Of a stretch of 64,000 nucleotides of DNA, positions 55,842 through 64,000 are shown in pieces. Below the pieces are notes generated by a model. The model searched no databases. It saw only the letters and a program-made list of their open reading frames with translations, and had not been told where the DNA came from. This DNA is from Dryas octopetala (taxonomy: Eukaryota > Streptophyta > Magnoliopsida > Rosales > Rosaceae): assembly GCA_963921425.1 (NCBI GenBank), contig OY992840.1, positions 18,516,621 through 18,580,620 of the forward strand, read 5' to 3'. The number at the start of each line of letters is the position of its first letter. Position 1 is the stretch's first letter. The position numbers and the translations under genes are program-made.

Positions 55842-58485
55842 ATGCCTGTTCTCACAGAGACCTCAACAACAGTGGCAGAGCACATCAAATGGAGAAGACC
55901 CAGAAGCCAATTCAGCCAGGCCATTGCAGAAACAGATCCAAACCCAGCCCCCTCCATTATCCAATCTACTCGCTGCAAATCCACCATTTCATCTCTCCTA
56001 CTCTCCAGCTTCACCACCAGCACCAATGAAACCTTACCCACAAGCCTTAACATCAAGAAAAAGACAAACTTTCCCACATCAACATTCAGAGGCTTGGGCT
56101 GCACAGCCTCTGCCTCACAACAAGTCTCAGTGCCAGCAGTGATTCGGACCTCGGCTGATTGGCAAGGAAAGAAGGTGAGGAAGAAGAAGCAAAAGAAGGA
56201 TAACACCACCAAGAGCAACACAAACAATAGCAAGAATGAATACAAGGATAGCTATAAGGACAAGACCCAGCACCAAGGAGTGGTGGATGGGCCTAGCTTT
56301 GGTCTAAATTCTGCAACTTGTATGGATTTTCAAGATGTTTGGTGCGGTCCTGGAATTGGGTTCTCAACAGAAACTGCTGGCTCTGTGGATTGTGTTGTGG
56401 CTAGGAGGAATGTCTCTGGTAGAGGCAAGATTGATGGGGATAAGATGAGCAGCCACAGGGAGGTACTAGTTTTGGTTTTTCTGTTAGTAATTTAGTATTT
56501 TTTTTTCTGGGGTTGAATGCTTTGAATTTCTGCCATTTCTGTTAATATGTGTGCTTTTACTGGTATTTTTGAATTTTATGAGTGGGATTACAAAGTTTCT
56601 TTGTTTGCGGGGAACATGGTGCTTTTGTTCTGTTCATTTTTTGTGGCTACTTTGGTGCTTGATCAGGGTATGCTGCTGTTGCATGGATGGTGGTCATGAT
56701 CATTATTGTTGGTCAACTCGATTTTGTGGTTCTTTTGGTTGTTTGCTGAAGTTTCTGTTTCTCTCTATTAACTCTGATGCATCAATTTTAGGATTATAGT
56801 TAAACCCATTTTCCTTTATACAAGTATTTTACATCTTCATTTATTTTCTTAATTTTGTGTGGTTAGGGCATTTTTGTTTGGTTCACTTCATTTGTTCCAA
56901 AAGTGGGTTTTAATTTAGCAGGACAATAGCATTCATTTTACTTTCGATTTGGTAATCAATATTCTGCAGCGCATTCTCATTTATGCCTTGTAATTTTTTT
57001 TAAATAATTTTTTATGGTACGGTTTTAGTTTGGTTTTTTTATTTTTCTTGGGTATTTAAAAAGTTACCTTGTTTTTTCGCTAATAAGTGCACGTACTAAT
57101 TTTCCTAGTTACCAAAACAAAACGAATTCTAGGTTGAACGACTCATTATCTCCCCACGGTTACCCCACACAAAACAGCCTATATAATCTGCTTGTGTTAC
57201 GTTTCTCAGCGATCAAATTTAGTGGGACACTCTATTCCCTTCTCTGTAAACATGTATATCCTTAAATTTTACTTTTAGTCTTGTTTAGTTTTGAACATTG
57301 AATATATGATATTGAACAGAGTATGAACAAGTTGTACATCTTCTTGCTTAGTGTGTACACCCTTATTCCACATTGGGGTTGTTTTTAACTGTGACTAACT
57401 TGGTTCGTTAATCAATCTTGTTGGCAGCGTCCTTGTTTGGCAAGGCGAACTGTGAGCCCAGAAACTATCTCTTTTCTGGATTCTGACCCTGACTTTGTCA
57501 CGAGCCGCCCTGGATCAGAGGTGTTTGGAAATAGGTGTTATCGCCATGTTCGGCATCCAACCCCTGAAGGCCTTGCAGAGGTACTTTATTCTATGTGTCC
57601 TCTTATGTACCTTCACTATGAATGTTAAACTTTTACTTTTTCTCATCCTATCACTTGGTTTGGCACTACAAGTTGTTTTTAATAACACTATTCAGTAATA
57701 AGGTCTCTATTTTTCCTGGTTTTGGTTTGACAAGCTATCTATTCAACTATTGCAGCATTCATATATTGTTGACTCTGTGAACATATTGACTAAATGGATT
57801 TTGGGTGTTTTGTTGAAGAACATCAGATTTAAATTCAGTAACTGTTGGTTGCAGATAATGATGTTTCAGAGTAGTCTTTTGATGGGTGGAAGATCAGACA
57901 TGCTTGATAGATTTAGGGACTGGAGACTTGATGTGGATAGCATGTCATACGAGGTTACTTTTCATAAACAAAATATTTGTTTTTTTTTTTTTTCTTTTTT
58001 CAATTGTAATTATGTTTTGTGGTTACCTAAATTTGGTTGTTTGTGTGTTTCTGTATCTACATATTTTCACAGTTTTCTTGTTTTGGTGTGGAAAACAGGA
58101 ACTGCTCGAGCTAGGCGATAGAATTGGTTACGTGAGCACTGGATTGAAAGAAGATGAGATAAGCTGCTGCCTTCGAAAGATCAAGCTTTCGATGTTGAAT
58201 GATCTGTCACCACATTCATCTGGACAAGTTGATAGGAAGTGCATCATTTGTCAGGTGAGCTCGTAAAACTCTTGTTATTATTTACTTAGAATTCTTTATC
58301 ATTTTTCGGATCATTATTTCATTAACCGTTAAATTGTTCAATGCTCATAGGAGGAATATGAAGCAGATGATGAGATGGGCAAGCTGCATTGTGGACACAG
58401 CTTTCACTTACAATGTATAAAACAGTGGCTTGCACACAAAAATACTTGCCCTTTTTGTAAGGTTGATGCAGTAGCTAGATGCTAG
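55842..58485 (+). CDS. RING-H2 protein, probable E3 ubiquitin ligase (about 387 aa)
   Basis: Predicted E3 ubiquitin ligase. Exons: 55842-56462, 57428-57580, 57855-57953, 58099-58254, 58351-58485; all phase 0, giving 387 residues. The N-terminal half is low-complexity and basic (KKVRKKKQKKDN, Asn/Lys/Ser-rich), suggesting nuclear location or a flexible linker. A middle region (CMDFQDVWCGPGIGFSTETA, DRFRDWRLDVDSMSYEELLE) matches plant RING proteins of the MBR/RHG1A-like type. The C-terminal RING-H2 finger has Cys339, Cys342, Cys357, His359, His362, Cys365, Cys376, Cys379, all present, with the E2-contact Trp369. The protein ends 8 residues after the finger. No membrane span is seen. Substrates cannot be inferred. 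Confidence 0.9.
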
Positions 58486-59679
58486 GATGGGTGAACACTT
58501 CGTATCCCTTTCTGTTCTGGCATTTTTGGTCACTATCCCTTCATGTATAGATTTCTTCTCCTTCAATACATGAGCAAGCATTCATTCTTTTGGTTTGAAG
58601 CTGCAACTCTGTTTGCTTATTTTGAAGTCTTGATCTTCTCTGAAATTTGGCATTTCCATGTTATGGAATTGGATAGTGATAATTATAATCTCTACAAACA
58701 CTTCATATAATTGTACCGGTCATGTGGTTTCTCCTGCCTTTTACAAATTTATGGATGCTTGAAATGTAATTGGATGGCTCGCTATTTAGCAAACAATTTT
58801 TTGTTTATAAGATTTGTTGGCGAAATGTTGAATGTGGTAAACCAAATCTCATGAAAAGAAAAACAGTGATGCTGCAAATGTCTAACAATGGTAGTGTAGT
58901 ATCAGATGAATCCTGAAAACTTGGTGTGATTGAATTAAGGTTTTGGTGTGCAATGGAACACTTTCTGTTTTTTGGATTTAATCATTATCTTAGAAGATGA
59001 GTTCAACATGAAGATAATACCAAGATTAATATCAGCTTCATCTTATCTTTGTATATAGGTTTTATCATGTATAAAATCGATTTTAACTTTGTTACAGATA
59101 TGCCAAAAAGAAACTCATCCAAAGCAATCGAAATAATGTTTGGAACCTTTTAATCAAAAAATAATTGCATGTAATTGGATTTGATTCTCACATAAGATGG
59201 GAAGAGGAGCAGGCAACTGGAGAGGTTGAGAAAAAGAGTGAAGAAGAGGAAGAGGAGGAGGTGACCCGTGACCATAACCTTCACCACCACCAGAGCATGC
59301 TTCACTTCCCTTATATAGTGAGGAGGAAGAGGCATTATGATATTTTCCATCAATCAGGACCGTTGATTTGAAAATTAAAACTATTTAATAAGATTCGTAA
59401 TTACATCATACAACTTGAACATTCTAAAATTTCTAATTTTAGTCCTCTTTTGTCATTTACGTTATGTCCTTTACAACTATGTGCAAAATGGAACATCATA
59501 CAACATACTTGTGTAGGCGAAGGCCTTTGTATACATTACCACCTCTCATGCCATTGCATATTTGGCCATGATTTCGACCTTTTGGGGGATTCTTCATCTG
59601 GTTGCCTTGTTTAGGAACACAACAAATGGCTTAAAGGTTCAAGACCTTCGGGGTCCCAAGAGAGAATACTATGAAGAAA
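58486..59679. other. Intergenic between convergent RING and hydrolase genes
   Basis: 3' flanks of two convergent genes. No supported coding exon. Confidence 0.5.
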
Positions 59680-62600
59680 TCAAGTCCTGTCCTGGCGATT
59701 GAGAAACTCAATAATGTGTGGATATACTGTATCTGCTGCCTGCATTAAAACAACAGAACAAGGTGGGTTAAGTAACACACAAGTACAAAGTTAACTGAAC
59801 AAATTGGTATGGTCTTGACATAGAATATATCATCCAATTCCAATGAAATCATAGGAAAAAGAAACATATGACCGTACCAAACGACCTCCCACTAAATCGT
59901 AGTGAGCATAATGAGGACCACCAGCTTCTCCAAGGACTTTGAAGGTAACCAATTGCTCAGGAATGGTCTTCACTGTTTCTACTCCATGTGTATCATGCAC
60001 ATAGATAAAGGGAGAAACAAAAAAAGAAGAGGAAATTAGTTTAGATGATCATTAAGCTTCTTAAAGACATCAGGCTCAAATGAATTAACATTCTACCATA
60101 AACTGCTTCAGGGGGGCATATTAGGTCTTGATCTCCTCCAAGGGCTAAGATAGGGACATTGCTTTTACATAGATGATCCTTGTAAAAGAAAGTTCCACTT
60201 CTGTCACATAAACCACCCTTCCGGAAGGCTGTTGCTAGCTGCAAGAGAACCTTAGCAGGCACAGTACCTGCAGATTATGATCAGATTCACATTTACATAT
60301 TAGTCCCAAATTATGGGAATGTAACAGTACAACATCATTGCGAAAGGTCCATAGAGAGATTAATTAGTAGTGTTGACAAAAGCTAAAAGAGAATTTCCTG
60401 ATGGCATACAGCAGCTCATAGATTGGGCAGAAAGAAAAGACCATTCAACAAGTGAATATACATACAAGGCATACCCTAGTGATTTTCTGATGGGATGCAC
60501 AATTATCCGAGTTCAGAAAAATAAATGGTGAAAGTGAATATCAAGGGCCAGGTTTGGCTTGCAAACTGAACCTATATATTTTGCCATCAAAGTGTAATAC
60601 TTCCATGCCTAAGTATAGCTCCTGAAGGTCATTTCTAACAAGCCAAGCATCAATATGAAATCACTTAACTATTATAAGCAATTTTTACAAATGCACTTTT
60701 AATGCTTGGAAGCACATATGCAGCAATATGTCAAGTACGTTGGAACAATTCTGTACTTACAAAAGTTGTTTAAAATAAGCTTTTCGTACAACTCTGGATG
60801 CATCATGTCTTGAGCAGAAACTTGAGATTTGAACCAAGACAAAACCGGAGTATGAGCTACAAGATGATGTACAGCAGCAACCAAAGCACCGAACGGAACA
60901 GGAACATTTAGAACTTGTGCAGGGTCTGCCTGAGCACCACAGTGAGATAAAACCTAATCAGATTTTTGTTCTGCAAGCATGTAGTTATCATAGTGAATAG
61001 TAAATAGATTTTCAAAGAAAGTGATCCTTCATATAACTTACCAGAGGTAAAAATAACCTTAGTGATGATCTTGAAGGTGTGTAGTCAAGTGATGACCCCA
61101 AAGTAGCAACTGATGCCAGCCCAGAATCTCGTCCTTGAAAAGCTAAAAAGATGGTAATTTTAGTGTACAAGAAGTAACATTGTAAAAGAAATTACATACC
61201 ACCAAAACCAGTCTTACTAATACTACTTGTTTCATTCAAAACCTAAAGAATAATATCAGTCAATGGCCTTTGGCCAGGTGGTGCCCCTGCCCCCTAAAGA
61301 ATAAAGAGTCGATGGTGAGAATTAGGTGTTCAGTCCCCAAGGAGTATGTGTAGTGTTCCTACTGTTTGTAAAAGGAAAAAAAGAAACCATAACAAGTTCC
61401 AGTAAAAAGGAATATGAAAGAAATAACTGATATGCCTTCTTCATCTGCAGGCATGCATGCATGTCTTAACAGAATAAGCAAAAATGAAAGGATAATGGGC
61501 AGGCAAATGCATTTTTAACCAAAAATTATCCTAACTATATAACAAGGGTTATCCTGAATCAGGTTCATGAAAATGCCAGGACAAGAGGGCTATGTGCCTC
61601 AAAATTCTTCAGAAATCATTCTTAATTTACTACTGGGGTAGCAGACCAAGAAATAGATATAGGCAGTATTCCAAAGCTCCATTCATGGAAACCAATTTAT
61701 ACACAGACGCACATACTATCTATTTCCGGTTGACCCTGTCATGACTACAATGAAATAGTTCAAAAGCAAGAGTGCCCATAAGTCTTTCCTTTAAGTAAGA
61801 ATATATCATGAACATATAATTATTTGAAGCTTTTGAATTCGAGAAAGGTCACTGGTAAAACTTTAGATGCCATCAGGGACCATACTTTGTGACATTTATA
61901 TACATGACTTGTAGAAGAAGGTGTATAGCCTAAATTTGAAGTTCATCTACTGAAAATATATGGACCCTATTTCCATGCACAATAAATCGGCTTTCTAATG
62001 CAGTTTATTTTCTGAGAGGTTCCACCTTTCAATAATCTTCTAAATTTCAGGAGTGCAATAAACAATAAACTGAATGATAGTGACAACTACTACATAAAAA
62101 ATAGTAAAAGTACATTCATAGATTGCTCTATGTGTCAAACATGTAAGTGAAGTTAAGAAGTTGGAGTCAGTTAAATATGAAAAGTTTAGTTTGGCAACTT
62201 ACAGCACTGTGAGAGCAATGCATATAGCAAGATACCCCCCATTGAGTGACCAATTGCAAGGAGCTTTCCGTCCTTTGGTTTGCATTGATTTCTTACATAC
62301 TCCATCTAAGATGACATAACAGAAGCTTGAGATAAACATTCAATCAAAGTATCAACAACTCTTGCCATTGCACACACAAGCACACATGCATACACACACC
62401 ATCAGTGATTCGAAATGGGATTGCTATTAAGAAAATTATATTGTCCTAAATAATACACCATAAAATGTCAATTATGAAGTCAAGTATATTAAAGGAATGT
62501 CACCTCACCGCAACAGGCAAATCCTCTTCCAAGTAGTGATCAAAGTCCCAATCAAGCTTTAAACTTAGGTCAAGTTGTTTCTGGAAATCTTCTAATGTAG

Positions 62601-63986
62601 TAGAAAAACGCTCTTGGAAGTCTGCAAACCTTGTGGGAACTGCTCGTTGACCTTCCTCAATGATATTTGAAAGCTTTTGACTTAACTCCTTCATTTGGCT
62701 AGCAATAGCAGACTTTTCCCCGGCTTCTAACAAACCTGCAACCGAATTCGAATTAAAGCATACAGACAGACGAAAAAAGAAAATAATTAAAGCATACAGA
62801 TAATGTGCATAGACTTAGAGTTTCGTTGTTTGAACAGAAGCATCACTTCCTCAATCAACCTTCATTTACAAAGCTTGATAATCTCTCATGTAAATGCATA
62901 AAAGTTCCCATTAAGTTTGTCACAAATTGTAATTCATCCGATTTAGACACCATACATGTCCTTTTCAGAGAAATTTCAGGAATTACCAAAAGCGCCACCA
63001 TTTTCTTCACGCTTAACTGAAGAATTTGTCTGCTTGGACATGGCATTAGGAGGCTGCTTCACTTCCCCTAAGTCCATTCCATGTGTGCTCAACCCAGCAC
63101 CCCTGACTTCAAGAATCCACGTATCGTATCCTTGGGCAGACATGTAGCGTGCAAACGAGGACTAAAAAACAAAACAGTCGCATGCATTATCAATAGCCTT
63201 ACATATTATATAGGAACTGAGGAATGTAAAAACACACACACAGACATATAAGGTTTGAATGAAATATATTATGACATACATGAAGTTTGTAATGTATGGC
63301 AATGCCAAAAAGGATGCTTAGATTTCCCCGTTGAAGTATTCACCATTTGGTTTTCAATTTTCAAAAAAAGTAAGTTTATAAATTAAGAAATATACATAGA
63401 TAGAGTCATAGATACATGCAATGCATATGTCTACACATTATATGTATGTATATGCATAAATGATAATGTGTTGCAGAGCAGAATAATGATAAGAATGGCT
63501 ATAAATTCACCTCAGGAGAGAGATCGTATCCAATAGCATTTGTGGCAAGGCCTGACAACAGCAACAGCGGATGATTCCTCGGCTTCACCTGCAAAATCAA
63601 TCACCATTATTATCCTAAAATTCACATACATACATACATGTAGAAAGAGAGAGAGAGAGAGAGAGAGAGAAACCACTCAAACAGACCTTCGGAGAGGGAT
63701 GGTAGCGCCAGAGAGCGAGAGTCCAATCGGAGTTGGGAACGGAGACGTAGTGAAGCTCATCGGCCGTACAAATAGACCAGCGCGGGTCCTTTTTTCTGTT
63801 TTCCAAATCCAAAGCCAAAGCCAGGCCATTCGAGGCTGAGGCTGGCGGGCTCCGACGGGCACAGCAGATCCGAGACAGTTGGGGTTTCGGGTCGGACCAT
63901 CTAATTGGGCTGAAATACCAACGGTCAGTACTAGACGCGGTCAGGGAACGAAGATGAAGATCCGAGTGCGAAATGAGAAAAGGCAT
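59680..63986 (-). CDS. Alpha/beta hydrolase (UCP031088-like), predicted plastid (about 494 aa)
   Basis: Serine hydrolase of the plant UCP031088-type alpha/beta-hydrolase family; lipid or ester substrate unknown. Ten exons, 5' to 3': 63986-63687, 63588-63511, 63161-62987, 62735-62509, 62305-62203, 61142-61042, 60929-60761, 60267-60097, 59978-59878, 59739-59680; phases agree and give 494 residues. The N-terminus (Ser/Arg-rich, few acids) looks like a chloroplast transit peptide. The strand-turn HPLLLLSGLATNAIGYDLSP is the oxyanion side. A coiled insertion (SAIASQMKELSQKLSNIIEE) precedes the nucleophile elbow GHSMGG with Ser281. Acid candidates are Asp430/Asp432 (GGDQDLICPPEAVY), and His467 lies in HYDLVGGR. 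Exon 4 uses the donor GCG|GTGAGG; the donor 5 bp further on would cause an immediate stop. The gene begins 14 bp from the window edge, so its promoter is outside. Confidence 0.9.
63646..63671 (+). repeat. (GA)n microsatellite in hydrolase intron 1
   Basis: About 13 GA units just inside the first intron of the minus-strand hydrolase gene, where they read as CT on the transcript. Confidence 0.9.
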
Positions 63987-64000
63987 TTGCTTCTTCTTTT

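Noticed and set aside
55703..56245. 180-codon minus-strand frame
   Set aside because: Antisense shadow of the first exon of the RING-H2 gene, whose spliced model is well supported.
1..64000. CRISPR arrays, operons, bacterial regulatory sites
   Set aside because: The sequence is plant nuclear DNA; no regularly spaced direct repeats or operon-like spacing were seen.

Overview
The window is plant nuclear DNA from a eudicot, most likely a rosid; Rosaceae is plausible but not proven. The evidence is intron-rich genes with AT-rich introns, plant-only families (LRK10L/WAK-type receptor kinases, CBP60, KORRIGAN-type GH9, DUF789, NACK1 kinesin, type-2 nsLTP, RTNLB reticulon), a nuclear tRNA-Leu(CAG), and several plant transposon types. 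All gene models are read by eye from GT-AG or GC-AG junctions, exon phase and family homology. No alignment or search was run.

Layout. 0-10.5 kb is a receptor-kinase cluster: the 3' part of an LRK10L kinase (+) with a TRIM retroelement in its intron, a stray kinase-tail fragment, a broken membrane-protein/CBP60 chimera (+), a complete LRK10L-type RLK (-), and an orphan RLK ectodomain exon (-). 12-14.4 kb is a KORRIGAN-like GH9 endoglucanase. 17.2-20.2 kb is a DUF789 gene. 22-26.7 kb is the cytokinesis kinesin NACK1, with a perfect mitosis-specific (MSA) promoter element. 27.4 kb is a type-2 lipid transfer protein. 28.2-33 kb is mobile DNA: a LINE-derived retroposon, a small inverted-repeat element and a 2.5-kb non-autonomous hAT element. 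36.2-39.1 kb is an enolase-superfamily dipeptide epimerase (-), divergent from an RTNLB reticulon at 40-41 kb. 42.5 kb is a 71-codon membrane-peptide gene, 43.7 kb is tRNA-Leu(CAG), and 44.5-44.9 kb is a small single-membrane-span protein gene. 46.5-51.4 kb is mitochondrial ribosomal protein mS35 and a truncated tandem paralogue, separated by a foldback element. 51.5-55.8 kb has no gene but holds a second foldback element. 55.8-58.5 kb is a RING-H2 protein. 59.7-64 kb is a predicted plastid alpha/beta hydrolase (-).

The genes are independent single-gene units with no operon logic. Three themes stand out. First, the RLK cluster shows exon-level shuffling: an orphan ectodomain, a kinase-tail fragment, and two ectodomain exons upstream of one kinase. 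Second, three GC-AG introns are inferred, two in one gene. Third, at least seven tiny poly(A) insertions (12-23 bp) are flanked by direct repeats. Three of them share the same 3' end, AAGTGGCC(A)n, and one has a natural unoccupied control in the opposite arm of a foldback element. This last pattern is the best candidate for something undescribed.
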